Positions 42,823 to 54,886 of a DNA stretch of 64,000 nt are shown here, in pieces. Location: positions 620,001 through 684,000 of the forward strand of contig JARKIF010000020.1 of assembly GCA_029378245.1 (NCBI GenBank), read 5' to 3'. The first letter of the stretch is position 1. Every line of letters starts with the position of its first letter. Below the pieces are notes generated by a model that was not told where the DNA came from, did not search any database, and saw nothing but the letters and a program-made list of their open reading frames with translations. Source of the DNA: Roridomyces roridus (lineage: Eukaryota; Basidiomycota; Agaricomycetes; Agaricales; Mycenaceae). The position numbers and the translations under genes are program-made.

Positions 42823-45335
42823 ATTTCCCTTGCCAGTAGACCCCATTAGAGCAAAGAAACTGGCCAGAACATGAGGAGAAACCTGAGTTATGAGTGTGAT
42901 CATTTTGAGCTGATCCCCCTTGTTGTGCACCTACAGGGCCATGTACATGTATTGGGAGTCTAAAAACTGGATGGAACATCTTAGAATTGCTCCACCCATC
43001 CATATTTGCAAGAGAATTTGCAAGATTCCACTGGTTGTGTTTGGGTCTGGCAGGATTGTAGGGTAAGAATTCGGTCAAATGTCCAGTAGAGCTCTTGAAC
43101 AGAACTCCATGGATTCTCCACCAACCTTCATGATCAAGGACACTTTCTGGACCCCCTGAGCTCCCTTTCCTCATTGTTGACTTCAAATATCCTAGATTCC
43201 ACTCCCTTTGTCTTCTATCAACAGAATGATCCAAAATGATCACAAAATCTCTATGCATATAACTTTACTTTCTGTGCAGGTATTCAGCTGATCTTGGTTG
43301 TGCTGGCCTCCTATACTCTAGGGTACTTGTCCCATGTACTTCAACCACAGAGGAAAAATCAAGAGCATGAACAATACAGTGAAAATGGGATTTGATGACT
43401 TTTCCCACTTTCACCTGGCCTATTGTGCACCTTATGGTAAGGGACTTCAAAGGTCATTGATAATACTCATTGAAGTCTTGGGGTGCTAAGGATCAGGTTA
43501 TCAACTACCAATATCAATGGCTGTACCCAAATCTACCTTTTATCTCATTCACTTATAACACTCTCCCATGGCTCAGATCTGGACTGATATTTGAGATCTA
43601 GCATCCTAAGTGGTACATGAACATGCTCCGCTCACAGATCACAAAACCATGAAACTACATGGAAATGATATCAAAGGTGCAAAAATGCACAGACCATTTC
43701 CACTCTTACAACTGGTATATACACAAAGTGGTAACACACATGTTGCCAAAACATGTGGAAGGATTGAAAGAAGAATTGTTATCAGTAAAGTTTGTTAAGG
43801 ATCCCAGAGGCAGATCCAATGGGAGTGCAAAAGCTGAAAATTGCCTTTTTGGGAGGAAAGCGTAGTGGCCCAATCGGGAATAGCATCCGAAATGTCAAAC
43901 ACTTTTTGAATTCAGAGTTGATGATACCACTCTGAGGTTAGAAAACATAATGGTTCCTTTGGTATGAAGCCTTGGGACACACTCAGCTTTCAAAACCTGG
44001 GGTTGGTTTCCAAAGACTTGCCTCTGAAAAAGTATTTTGCATTTTGCGGGCCAGCCAATCAGTTTGATGTAAAACAATGTTAGCAACTCCTGTAGCTCTC
44101 GAGCGGCTCTACAACTTTGATTTTTTTGATCCCCCATCTTTTTTTGATGCATGCCGCTGGTCCAAATGTGCCGGTTACTCTTTCAGGATTGTTATCACAT
44201 CTGGAAGGAGCCATCAATGTTCTCTTCCCATAGGGGATTCTCCGAGAAGGCCGGAGGATGAAAATCAATTTCCAATAGCATATATAGCCTGTGCCGGTGT
44301 GCCGGATGTGCCGTGCCAGCCGGTCAACTAGTTCTGGCAGTCTCTTCCATAGATAAGAATTAACCTGAACTTTTGCAAAGCCTACGGATGATCCATAACA
44401 TGTTTCTTTGCAAAAGTTTTACTATACCAGCTGTTCGGGGAGGTAGTAGGGGACTTGGGGAGTGGAAACCGGAGGACCCCGCCAGTGCAAGTGAGGAGGG
44501 AGAAGGAGACGAAGTGGGAGCAGAGGGCCAGCGGCAGCCAGAGGCTGCAGGATATCGAACGAATCCGGGTTGCGACCCGAGGATACCCCCTCTTCGGGGG
44601 TCAAACGCACCAAACGACGATCACGGAAAACCAGATACATGAAAGCGATATTGAAGAAAAAGGGTTCGCCGGGGGCGGGGCGCCGAGGCACGAACCGAAG
44701 GGAGTTGGTGGCCACGCCAATATCGGACGGCGTGAGGTACTGGGAATGCTGGACCGGATGCCAAAGTGGATGATCCGGGGGAAAGTTGCGAGAGACGGAC
44801 GGACGACGAGGACCAGATAACTCCTGGAAGGAGTGAGGTTGAGGGCCAGGCTCACGATTGACCTGACGAGGGAGCTGGCCGCGTTGGTAGCCGATGGTGG
44901 GGGGAAGAGACATAGTGGGGGGAAGGAAGAAGCTACTTGTCGCCGAGACATGACTCCCCTTTTTAAAGTCTGGAAGCCGACTTGCATAGGAGAATGGTGA
45001 TTACCCAATTAGGGGTTAGAAGGAACGAGAACCGCTGATCCGCGAGACTCGAGGCTTCTCGTGATGGGTTCGCAAATATAGTTTGCAAATCCCCGAGTCA
45101 CCAATTCAAAATTACGCAACGGCGGAGCTCGGCGTTCCCATGGATACGAGATCTGGGTTGCAAGCTGCCGTCATTGGACCCACCTCAGGGTTTTGGCTTT
45201 CAGGCACGGATGACGGGCAGGAACGAAGAACAATTATAGACCGCGGCTCACCCCAGAAGACGATTAATCGCAGGGCAAAAACACGTCGTCCCATAATTGG
45301 TCGCTGAGGACATCGACCTTGAACGGAGGGGATGA
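42823..45335. other. Sequence between inverted LTRs
   Basis: 42823-43890 is AT-richer than its surroundings, with no coding frame that I recognise. 43890-44450 repeats the block at 46650-47130. 44422-45008 has overlapping minus-strand frames (for example SLPPTIGYQRGQLPRQVNRE) of unknown nature. A purine-rich aacggaggggatga just before 45336 looks like a polypurine tract. No gag-pol domains were seen. Confidence 0.45.
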
Positions 45336-46142
45336 TGTCATGAAACCAGCGCTTGCCGACTGATCCGCTGATGCGCCATCACCGCCATCACCGCCATCAG
45401 TTACGGATCAGAAGATCCGTAGTTATCAACAAACGTACACTCGGTCTACGCACGACAAGTCTCGCGAGAGGGATGTCGCCCGCCCGAGTAAGGAGGACAA
45501 CACTGTCACTCGAACGATAGGACAACAGTACTTGTCCAGCGCGGGAAGGGTTGCTAGGACAGGATCCGACGCGCCGTGTTAGAACCCGACGAGGGGTTTA
45601 AACACAGTCACACACGAACGATAGGACAACAGTACGTGTCCAGCGCGGGAAGGGTTGCTAGGACAGGACCTGACGCGCCGTGTTAGAACCCGACGGGGGG
45701 TTTAAACACAGTCACACAATATTCTCGGCATGATCCAGTGATCATGCCAAGGAGGGGTAACCTATAGGGTTACAGGGGACGCTCCACCTAACTCTATTAA
45801 GAGAGGAGCCACGTAGGGGTAATTAAGGGTCAGGGACCGATCATACAGGAGAACACTCCTGAGGGAATTAGTATTTATACTTGGGTAGAATCTCATGTAC
45901 AGTAGATTCTACCTCGTCTAATCTCCAGCGCTACTTTGGCTTACGGGTTACGTTCTCTTCCCTCACGGACACAACCCGACTCGCCTATTCGCCGAGACTC
46001 AACTCGTCTCGTTGTGCTCGACTCGTCTCTTCTCGACGTCCTCGAGCTCGCCAACCTTCTCGTCGTACCCGGCCGTGTCACCCACGCCGTTCCGCGTCTG
46101 ATCCGATCACCCGGCAAGCCGGCCTAGACGCTGTCGTTGACA
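45336..46142 (+). repeat. LTR copy R (807 bp, plus orientation)
   Basis: Same length and sequence as copy L in the opposite orientation. It is preceded by a polypurine-like tract, as for a 3' LTR, and followed by gaaat (46143-46147), the complement of the bases next to copy L. Internal duplicated unit at about 45512-45716; TATA-like tatttatac near 45871. Confidence 0.85.
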
Positions 46143-47221
46143 GAAATGTTCACTGTGGTGTTGGAACCAATGCATTAGCCACAGGTACTGAGAACTGGTG
46201 CACACTTACATTTGAAGAATTGAGTTGAAATCTCTCTGGAATCAAGGGCCTTGGTTGAACCTTCTTCAGATTAGAGTTAATATGATCCAGGATCAGACTT
46301 ACAGGCTACAGATCACACATCTGGGCACCAGAATCATTCAGCACCAGGAAATCAGTGTTTTCAATCATACAGCAATTGTGCCTCTCAGTGAGTGTAAATG
46401 GGGGTTGTAAATACATGGAGTGCATGGGAGGGAGTGCTGCAATAGTTCTATGAAGATTCAAAAGAATTGAGGGAATGGTGCTAAAGGTATAAAGGCAACA
46501 AAAATGGGATGAGGGTACTGGGATTTGAACTTGCGACCTTGGCAAAAACAAGCAATAAGGGGAGAATTATTAGAGAGACAAGTAACCAATAGACTAGACA
46601 ACCAATACCTTGAAGCACTGGGGAGTCATCTCAGCTACCAGGTACACCTCCTTTGCTAACCCAATTTTGAACAATGTAATACAGGCATTTCATTTTTCTG
46701 AAGCCGGGGTTTGGAAAGTATTTTGCATTTTGTGAGCCAGCCAGGCATTTTGAGCCAGTATTGTATAGGGTGATTCTGTAGCTGCAAATCAGCTCTACAA
46801 CTTTGATTTTTTTGATCCCCGATCATTTCTGATCCATGCCGAGCATGTGTAGTCAATTGATGCAGTGGTATCAGTCATCTCCGGAGCCATTGATGGCAAT
46901 TTAAGATATTAATATCAATTACCCATTAAATAGAGCTTAACCGAGAGTTAATCTGGTTGTTCAGTATACCCGATACTGCCCCAGGATGCCGCCCTGATCC
47001 CTGTGATGGATACGGTCAGAGATAAGAGATTCAGTGCCTTTTGGGTATAGATAATATTTAACGTGTTCTTTTGCAATACCTACGGATGATCGGTAACGTG
47101 TTTTTTGCAAAAGTTTTACTGTATCTAGTGCCCCGAATCGACCATACCGTTGGCGGATTACGCCGACCACGTTTTCCTTCGTCTCACGAGTCGCCCGTAT
47201 TTGGTGCCCGCCTTCGCGGGG
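46143..47221. repeat. Intergenic with tRNA-like unit and duplicated block
   Basis: 46490-46620 on the minus strand has a good A-box (tagtctattgg), a B-box-like gttcaaatcc, and pairing ends ggtattg/cagtacc, so it is a tRNA-derived repeat. 46650-47130 duplicates 43890-44450 (tctacaactttgattttttt; cctacggatgatc; ttgcaaaagttttact). Confidence 0.5.
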
Positions 47222-49275
47222 ATGGACAACGCGGACTGTGTTGTCCTTTTCGAAGACCTTCCTGACGGTAGCACCTTCATTTGGACTCGAGTCGATCATC
47301 GTGGTGCGCGCAACATCGACCTTCGTACCCAGTTGGCCACCTACCACGAAGCCCTTCGACTGGCGTTGTGGCATTGGCGGGGGTCGGTGAATGCTGGGGG
47401 TGGTACTCTGGCACGGGCTTTGGAGGTGCTTTGGGCATTGGTGCGTGTTGGGTTCCGCTTCCGGGTTCTGCTCACTCTCCACAGATCGATTTGGAGAGTT
47501 TCCTGGCCGCCCTGGCGCGGATGGGTATCCCAGTATATCTCGGGCCTTTCTTTGGTCGTCGGCAGAAACGATTCTTCCGTCATGCGTTTCCTCTCACCCC
47601 CGCAAACTCCATCGACGACACTCTTTTTCGATATCGAACCCACCTCCGTTCCCATGTGAACGATGCTGCGGGTAACGAGATACCGCCCTTCGAGCAGAAC
47701 CCGATCTGGCTAGCACGGGCGTTACCTGGCTCCGTGCCGCTTCGGTACCTCTCCCACGAGCAGTGGGTCGACCTCCGCGTATTCTTCCCCGACAATGCTC
47801 GGAACCGACTGGGGAACCCCATCGTCGTGACGGACGAGCCGCTATATTGTCCGATGGGTCTCGGATTGTGGGAGGCCGTGGATCGTGAGTGTTCAGTCTT
47901 TCGCGTTCTGGACATTTTTTTCCTCTAACAATTGTCTTCATAGTTGTTGCTTCTTCGGAAGTCTTGCCTGTGCGGATCGCCTCGGCAGATCCTGCTCGAG
48001 ACGCGTTGGAGGAGATTGGCCCGGGTGGTTTTTTGTCGTTCGAGCAAGCGCAAGCCTTTGCGCAAAGCATGGGGGTGGACGAAAGCATGGTTTTCCCGTT
48101 GGGCCAATTTGACGTGTGGGCCCCGCTGGGCTCGCCTCCTCCACCTTCTCCGTCCCCGTCGCCTACTCCCCCTCCTTCCCCTCCTCGGGTTCCAACCCCT
48201 CGTCCTGTCTCCCCTCCCGTCGACGCGTACCCGGATCCCGAATCCGACACGGAAGAACTCCAGGCACGTCGATTGCGGCGCAAGGGGAAGGGAAAGGTCG
48301 TGGTCGAAAGTACGGACGATGAGGAAGTGGACGAAGGTCGTCTAGAAAATGAAGACGCATTCATCCCCGGCGTCCCCTCCGATGAGGAGGACGAAATCTC
48401 GTGGGGAACTCCGTCGCGTTCCGGCTCTCCCCCTCCACCCATCATCTCGATAGACGATGAAGACGTTGAAATGGGTGACGTCGCGTCAGAACCCTCCGTG
48501 GAGGAGGTGGATGTGCCCCCTCGCCGCCCTACTGCGCGTCGCCCCTTGCGAAACCCGCTCCCCGTTCCTCAATCCGAGCATCTCGCATGCATGCGTCCTG
48601 CTCAACATTGGTCGTGGCCCGCCGAGCGTTGGCGTCCTGTCGGTGCAGTCCTCCGCGTTGTGTTCCCGGGTTGCGAGCGTTGTGTCGCGGCGGAGGGTGC
48701 CTGTGTCATCTGGCAGTTTGCGGGAGCTGCAAGCACTGCTCCCCCCACCAAGGGACGTTCCTGCTGCGATCGGTGCCACTCGGACCACAAGACTTGCACC
48801 CCGGTGGCGACTCTCCGCAGTCAGTTCGTTGGCGGTACTCCCTTCGGTCGCAATGCCTTGGAGTACTGGGAGCACGTTGGGAATGGCGATTTCGTGCGAG
48901 TTGTGCGGGATCGTCGTTTGCAAGATTTACCGGCCGTTGGTAAGTCTTCGTGTTGTTTCCAGGATTGCCGTTCGGGTTCTAACCACAGGTCTTGATTTCC
49001 TTCTAGTGGTGGTTCACAACTGGACCCAGTTCTGCTATCGCTTCCTCCCTACGCAGAACACCGCTCGTTCCCAGCGTCGTACGGCAGAGGGTCGTCCGGC
49101 CCCGCACCCTCCTCTTGGAACGCCCACAGAACCCCGTGCTGATCGTGTGCGTCGGGCGGCCGAACCCACTCCTCCTCAGGCCACTCCTCGTCGCAATCCC
49201 GCTCGTCGTCGTCGTTGTTTGTCCCCCTCCCGCGGTCACAAGCGGGGTCCTCCTTCCCGTCAGCTGGTCCAGTGA
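47222..49275 (+). CDS. Large protein with zinc-cluster-like motif (KDZ companion)
   Basis: Exons 47222-47440, 47485-47884, 47944-48939 and 49007-49275, with GT-AG introns of 44-67 nt and matched phase; about 627 aa. MDNADCVVLFEDLPDGSTF, IDLESFLAALARMGIPVYLG and FPDNARNRLGNPIVVTDEP form a folded-looking N-terminal region. A Pro/Ser-rich and Asp/Glu-rich linker follows, with DDEEVD and SDEEDE. Then CERCVAAEGAC and CDRCHSDHKTC are two CX2CX6C half-sites, like a Zn2Cys6 cluster with a long linker. The tail is basic (RRAAEP, RRRRC, HKRGP). It may bind DNA. The motif cluster starts immediately after its stop. The upstream frame lacks another ATG. Confidence 0.65.
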
Positions 49276-49654
49276 ATTTATCGCGTTAAACAGGGAAATT
49301 TCGCCCATGCCTATCGCGTTAACCTCAGGGATATCGCAGGGATGCTCAAATGGGACGCGGCAGGGCTGCCGGAGCTCTCTCCTGCCGATTGCTCGATGTT
49401 CGGCATCAAAACAAAAGGTTTTCCAGGTTAATTAAAATCTCCTTTTAATAAAATAAAATAAAATGGGGCCGTTACACGTGACCCGGGACTCAACGCGTTA
49501 AAAGGACGCCTCAACGCGTTAAATTGTCCGTCAAATCCAGTTGCGCTTAACGTGTTAATTGTCATCCCAAGAAACAACGCGATAAATTTTCTAATCAATC
49601 AAAAAAAGCATTCGGCCGGTACGTATGGGCCCCGGCAGCATCCAAAACACCTCC
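49276..49654. promoter_or_regulatory. Intergenic CGCGTTAA/CGCGATAA motif cluster 1
   Basis: Exact CGCGTTAA at about 49282, 49315, 49494 and 49515, CGCGATAA near 49578, plus variants (taacgtgttaatt near 49547, gatatcgcag). It lies between two converging genes (47222-49275 plus, 49655-53194 minus), so it is not an ordinary promoter. It could be a binding array, terminator or silencing/replication element. Confidence 0.5.
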
Positions 49655-52600
49655 CTAATCCGCCCCGCGGTCCAGCTCCAGCTCTGCGAGCAGGTCGGCC
49701 TGCTCCTCGGCGTCCAAACCAAGGAGCAGATCAAGGTCCATCCCGGTGTCCACACCAAGGAGCAGATCAACGTCCATCGCCGCGCCTGCTTCCTCGGCAG
49801 TCGGCGCGGCGGGTTCGTCGGCAGCGGGTGGTCGCTCGGCAACGGGTTGCTCGGCGGGTTTGTCGGCAGCAGTCACAGCGGCTTGCTCGGCGGGTTTGTC
49901 AGCAGCAGCAGTCACAGTCGGCGCGGCGGGTTTGTCGGCAGCATCCGGCGTGGCGGGTTCATTGGCATCCGGCACGGCGGGTTCGTTGGCAGCGGGTTGC
50001 TGGGCAGCACCGGCAGGGGGGGTGAGGATGAGCGCCTCGATGGCAGGCACGGCATGTGTGCCGTGACCAGCCCTAACCCTAGTTGTAATTACATCAATAT
50101 ACATCCCGGACAGAAAAGAGGAATAAAAGGCGTACCGTTCGAGGACCCACGTCACATCCGCCAACATCTCCGACCATGCAGTGGGAGGCTTGGTCACACC
50201 CTCCCCCCAGCGCTCGCTCCACATCTTGAGTCCCATCAAAACGTTGAGGAAGCCGTTCGGGCCCCTCAGATCGACCTCGGCGAGGGAATCTTCTCCTTGA
50301 CGCAGCCAGAGCGTCCCGTCCTCCCTTGTGATCTGCCTCCACGCAGGGTTACTCTCCACCCACCACCTGATCATCCTCCCCTCAATGCCGGCGACCGTTT
50401 TCGTTTTGCTGGGCCGCCACCCTGCTTTACGCGCATTCTTCACCCACTCTGTAATCTCGGAGGGTCGGACGACGGGCTTGTGAGACTTGGCGATCATCCT
50501 CCCAGTGGATTGCTGTTTCAAGCACCGGTTAGCGATTTGGCAACGCCGAGGGATAGAAAGGAGAACGTACGTCGATGCCAAACCCAGATTCAGCCTCGGA
50601 TTGCATCCAAAGCTCGACGGCGTAGTCGAATTTCGGTCCGAGCGCAGGCCCCAGCGTGTCCACCAGCTGCTCCTTCGCGTTCTCCGCCCACTGCTTCGCG
50701 TCCTGGTGTTTCTTCCCCGCAAAACGGGGCTTGGGGACGGCTCTCTTCTCAGCCTCGGGCGTCTCCACATCCACGTCCATCTCGTTCTCGTTCTCAGGCT
50801 CGGGCTCGGGCTCAGGCTCGGGGCCCTTCTCGTCGTTTGACTCGCCCTCACGAGGTGTAGCTGTACCACATAGGCAATGTACCCTGTCATGCCTGGGGGG
50901 TACATTTAATTGTGGCCACAGCTTGACAACCCAGCCACAGTGTGCCCACATTGCATTGTACCCTGTCACAGCCTTGCTAAATGAATTGCACCCAGCTACA
51001 GCAGGGCAAAATAGCGGCCAGCAGGCTGAATTGAACCACAGACCTCCAAGGTAGGGATTACTATATTAGGAGTGACTACTTACTGCTACACTACAGAACC
51101 ATACTGGTTGCTTTATTTGATGCCACTACTACCCTATTTGACAGGCCCTGATCTGATGCTGTCATTCCCATTGGATGATGCCCCTAACCACCATTCACAG
51201 CAGATATTGCCCCTAACCGCCCATTCACAGTGGATTACGAGTTCTTCCACTCGCAGACGAAGCCGCGGGGGGGGGTGTCATTTGTTTAGGGGTGCACCAA
51301 ACCTAACCTAACCTAACCTAACCCGCGTCTAACCGCCAATTCACTGCTGGATCTCAGTCTGAGGGCATAGTTTGGCTTGATGTGGAGAGCTATCTGTCAC
51401 TCTTCTCTAGCTCAGTTGGTTAAGGTGTCTTCCATCCACTCTCTGTGGATGACAGCAGGAGGTTTTGGGTTCAGTTCCCCCTTGCTGCATTTTAATTTCT
51501 TTGCTGTGCACTGCCAAAGGTACATTGCAATGTGGGCACATGATGGCTGCCTTGTCAAGGTGTCACCTTATTTAAATGTACCCCCCTGCCACGGCAAGGT
51601 ACAATGCATTGTGGCTACAACCCAGGGTGCAGCGACCTGGGTGGGAGGAGGAGGAGGGGGTGCTGCCGTAGCGTTAAGGACAGCAGGAGGAGGGGGTGCT
51701 GCTGTAGCGTTGAGGACAGGAGGAGGAGGAGGGGGTGCTGCTGTAGCGTTGAGGACAGGAGGAGGAGGTGCTGCCGTGGCGTTGGGGCCGGGCAGGATCG
51801 CGGCAGGTTTGGCGCTGGTTTTGGCGGTGTTTTCGGTGGTGCTGCTGGACGACGCCGTCGCAGCGTCCATTGGGGCCAGCGTTCCGTCCTTCAAGGCCTT
51901 GTTGGTCGTGTCTACACCGGTGTTAGATACAAATACAACAGAAAATTCCCAAAGAAGCGGGGAGACTCACGGCAGCTGTAGGCGTATTTGCTAAAACTAT
52001 TGATGATGGCCGAATGGTGCTTCTCACTGAAGCTCTCGAAGTCGAGCCCAGGGTGCTTCTTGTAGTCCTCACCACCCTGAACACTGCGGTCGTTCGTTAG
52101 AAAAGGGTTACGGTGAGCAAGCAAGAAACTTACTACATTGTGTGCACGGTACTCTCACGACGAGTCCGGCCCTGACCCTCGAGTCTTCCTGCGAGGATGA
52201 CGATTTCGTAGCCGGTGATCTTTCGCAGGCGCTCGACAAGAGGATCGGCCACGGAGGAGAAATGTTTGCGAGCTCTGTGGCTCACGTCAGCGCCCGTACT
52301 TCGAAAGCTAAACAAACACTTACGCTGCCTTCTCCTCTTCCGTGAGGAGCAGAATAAAGGACGGCGCCTCCTCAGCCTCCTTCTCCTCCTCCTCCTCCCC
52401 CTCATCATCGCCATCCTGCCGCACAGTCTTCCCCGCAGCGACCAGACCGCCCTCAGCGTCCTTCACGTCGTCCTTCTTCTGGTACTGGAGCTCGTACCTC
52501 TCCGCGAGCCCAGCACGCACTTCCTCCGGCTCTTGGTCCAGCAGGTTGCGGGCGACCTGCACGCGGAGGTTCAAGCCCTCGCGGTGGCCCACTCCCGGAT

Positions 52601-53194
52601 GCAGGCGCTCGAACTCGTCCTTGCACCTCTTGCTATACCCTAGCTGCTTCATGTACCACTGCACGAACAGAGGCTTCCTCGTGCTGTCGTCGTCCTCGTC
52701 GTCGTCGGGCTCAGGCATGAGCTCCTCGAGCATGCGGTTGATGGGGTTCTTGACGAGACCAAGCCTGTCACGCTGGCGTTGGAACCACTGGCGAATTTTC
52801 TGGTTTTGTTCAGGCAGGGTTTCGACCGAAGCAACGCGTGTCTGCATACCTTGGTCATAGCCTTAACGGCCGCTGTTTTTTGCTCCTCCTCTGCTGCCGT
52901 CTGAGGCGCGAGGGCGTAATCAATCCCAGGCAGCGGTTCCACATCCAAAGGCAGACGCCACGGCCATCGGTTCCACCAGTCCGTCATCAACTGAGGGAAC
53001 ATTGGTGACGCCCCAGCAAACTTGGCCGAGCCGTCTGTGTTCTTGGAACGAGCCAGGTACGTCGGGAGATGGCTCTCGAGGAAGGCGCGCCGCTCTCCTT
53101 TGAAGTGGCACTCGTTTCCTGGTTTCTTCCTCGGGCCCTCTGTCACGTCTTGAGCTTTGGATTTGGCCTTGGATTTCGCGGATTTCTTGCCCAT
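49655..53194 (-). pseudogene. Acidic, Pro/Ala-rich KDZ companion gene, split by tRNA-like element
   Basis: Minus-strand exons: 53194-52850, 52799-52324, 52274-52134, 52083-51971, 51911-51629 | 50850-50571, 50512-50136 and 50078-49655. The introns are 49-59 nt and in phase. It opens MGKKSAKSKAKSKAQDV, then KKPGNECHFKGERRAFLESH and FPQLMTDWWNRWPWRLPLDV, a block seen in many copies in mushroom genomes (from memory), then acidic helices (EEEEEKEAEEAPSF). A run of NATAAPPPPxxL repeats follows, then SEMLADVTWVLER and DKPAAP/DKPAEQ repeats. A 778-bp element (50851-51628) sits in the proline-rich exon. Function unknown. Confidence 0.65.
50851..51628 (-). mobile_element. Twin-arm tRNA-like TIR element, copy 1
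   Basis: 778 bp, the reverse complement of 60139-60917 apart from scattered differences. Each arm has a tRNA-like head pointing outward and a homologous about 130-bp tail (gcccacattgca, aatgtacccccc, ggtaca...gcattgt). Ends: CGAGGTGTAGC (50851) and CTACAACCCAGGGT (51628). Plus-facing arm: A-box TAGCTCAGTTGG (51408-51419), B-box GGTTCAGTTCC (51468-51478). Minus-facing arm: 51105 down to 51018, with GGTTCAATTC-type B-box. The centre has a cctaacctaacctaaccc tract (51300-51325). No target duplication identified. Confidence 0.75.
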
Positions 53195-53793
53195 TATCGT
53201 GTCGTTTAGGGGAGATCGTGCAGACAGAGCAAAAGAAATTGTTTGGCGGATCACATGCGCGTCCAAATACTAGCAATGGTGGCGCCATTGGAATCAGAGG
53301 GAGCGATGTCGAATGAAGTGGGCGGGACAACACCGAGCGCAGTGGTGAAGTTGAGAGTCAAGTCGGATCGCGCGGTGGGAATGTGGGCCCACAGCATACA
53401 CGCTGTCATACGGAGATTAAGGAGATCCTCTAAAATAAAACTGAATTGAGCTATGTTTGAATGTTTGAAATTTTTCCACGTCATGTCAATGGTAAATTTA
53501 CCCCACCACCACCAATACACTAGGTATTGGTGGTGCAGAGGTCCAAGACGCCAGCCCAGTTTGCTGACGTTTACTGGGCTTCCGAATTGGACCTCTCGCA
53601 CCACCAATCCTTGTGCGTTCGAATCCCCGCGCTCGTACCTTTTCTTTCTTTCTTTTTCTGAGTTCACAAGTCCACTCCCACTCTCAAATTAGGAATCACA
53701 AATGTAGTCCAAGAAACAACCAATTTCATTGGTTCGTTCGTTTATATACAAGGACGCGCGGCAGACTATGAGCAGACGAACAAAAAAAAACCC
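53195..53793 (+). repeat. Gene gap with a hairpin plus B-box unit
   Basis: The arms 53526-53546 and 53587-53608 (ttggtggtgcagaggtccaa and its near-complement) form a 21-bp hairpin enclosing a second one (gcccagt/actgggc). A B-box gttcgaatcc follows at 53617-53626, then a CT-rich tract. It looks tRNA-derived. The rest is the divergent or terminal flank of the neighbouring minus-strand genes. Confidence 0.4.
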
Positions 53794-54799
53794 TCAGGCA
53801 AAGAACGACGCCCCATCGTGCAGTTCCTCCTCGGTGAGACGCGACACCCGCTTGCCTGGCTCCGCAGCCTCCGCGGCTTCTTGCCTATATAAGAGATCAA
53901 CACCAGCTCCCAAAAGTAAGGACCACGCACCAAGTCCCCTTGAAGATGGACGGTGTGTGCCGAGGGCTGCGCATCACAAAAAGACTCGCGGCTTGAGACG
54001 AGGCGGTCGACGAGGAGGTCAACGAGGAGGTCGACGCAACGGGGGTCGAGATCGAGGTCGACGACGAGGCCAGAGGGCTGGAGTCGTAATACGAGGGCAG
54101 CATGCTCGAAATCGACTGGCACACGGACGCTTCGGGCGTCCGCGGTCCTGGGCGAGCTGGACTCGACGGCGAGAGCGTCGCACGCGCAGTGCTGTTGGAC
54201 GAGCCAGGCGTCTGCATCTGAATAGCTGGCCGAGCTGGCGTCAACAGGCTGGGCGAGCGCGAGCTTGGGATCTCGAGGCGAGTGTCCCTCTGGTCGCTCT
54301 TCGTTTTCAGAGGTTTGGGGCTGCCGTCCTCGTACAAGCTGGCCGAGCGTGACATTGGGATCTCGACGCGAGGGTCCCTCTTGCTGCTTTTCGTTTTCGG
54401 AGGCTTGGGGCTGTCGTCCTCGTACATGTCGTCGATGGTGGTGACAGGAGGAGAGGGTGGGGGCGTCGGGATGTGTCGGTCAACGCCTCGTTCTCCACGC
54501 TCCTCGTGGCGATGGTCTGAGATGCAGTGACGAGCCCAGAACTCCTCGGCGTGGACGTGGCGCCTGAAGATGTAGAGGTCTCGTCCACGGAGACGAGCGT
54601 CCATCCAAAGCTCAGCATCCGAGCTGCAAAGGAGTCGTCAGTACAACCAAGAGAGGACGATGCAGACACGCACTAGAGGGTGTACGACGCCTGGAACAAC
54701 ACCACATACCAAAACCGCTTCTCTGCGGCATCTTGCGTCTTGTGGTCGGTGAAGTTGGAGCCTCGGCAGAAGGGCATGGAGCAAGTATAGACGGCCATG
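53794..54799 (-). CDS. Ser/Pro-rich KDZ companion protein
   Basis: Exons 54799-54710, 54623-53931 and 53884-53794, in phase; 290 aa. N-terminus MAVYTCSMPFCRGSNFTDHK with a small C/H cluster, then DAELWMDARLRGRDLYIFRR and HCISDHRHEERGERG. A direct repeat follows (SPKPPKTKSSKRDPRVEIP and SPKPLKTKSDQRDTRLEIP), then a long Ser/Thr-rich region and a C-terminus GKRVSRLTEEELHDGASFF. No recognised domain. The internal repeat suggests docking or phosphorylation segments, which is speculative. A motif cluster lies directly upstream (54887-55000). Confidence 0.6.
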
Positions 54800-54886
54800 G
54801 TGAGGATTCGAGCAACGATGGTGGTGGAGAGAAAGAAAGAAGCGATAAGAACAACACGAGTCACGCGGCAAGTAAATAAGGCACGC

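Noticed and set aside
42016..46142. Interpretation as one long foldback transposon
   Set aside because: The repeats have LTR features (TG...CA, TATA-like box, polypurine-like tract) and a flank pattern better explained by an inverted LTR element.
49625..50860. Long plus-strand open frame (over 400 codons)
   Set aside because: Antisense to the last exons of the minus-strand companion gene; it is repetitive (GFVGS-type) because the sense strand encodes DKPAEQ repeats, and no splice logic is seen.
51408..51489. Functional tRNA gene (perfect A-box, good B-box)
   Set aside because: The putative acceptor ends do not pair, and the unit is one arm of a repeated 778-bp element with an inverted twin.
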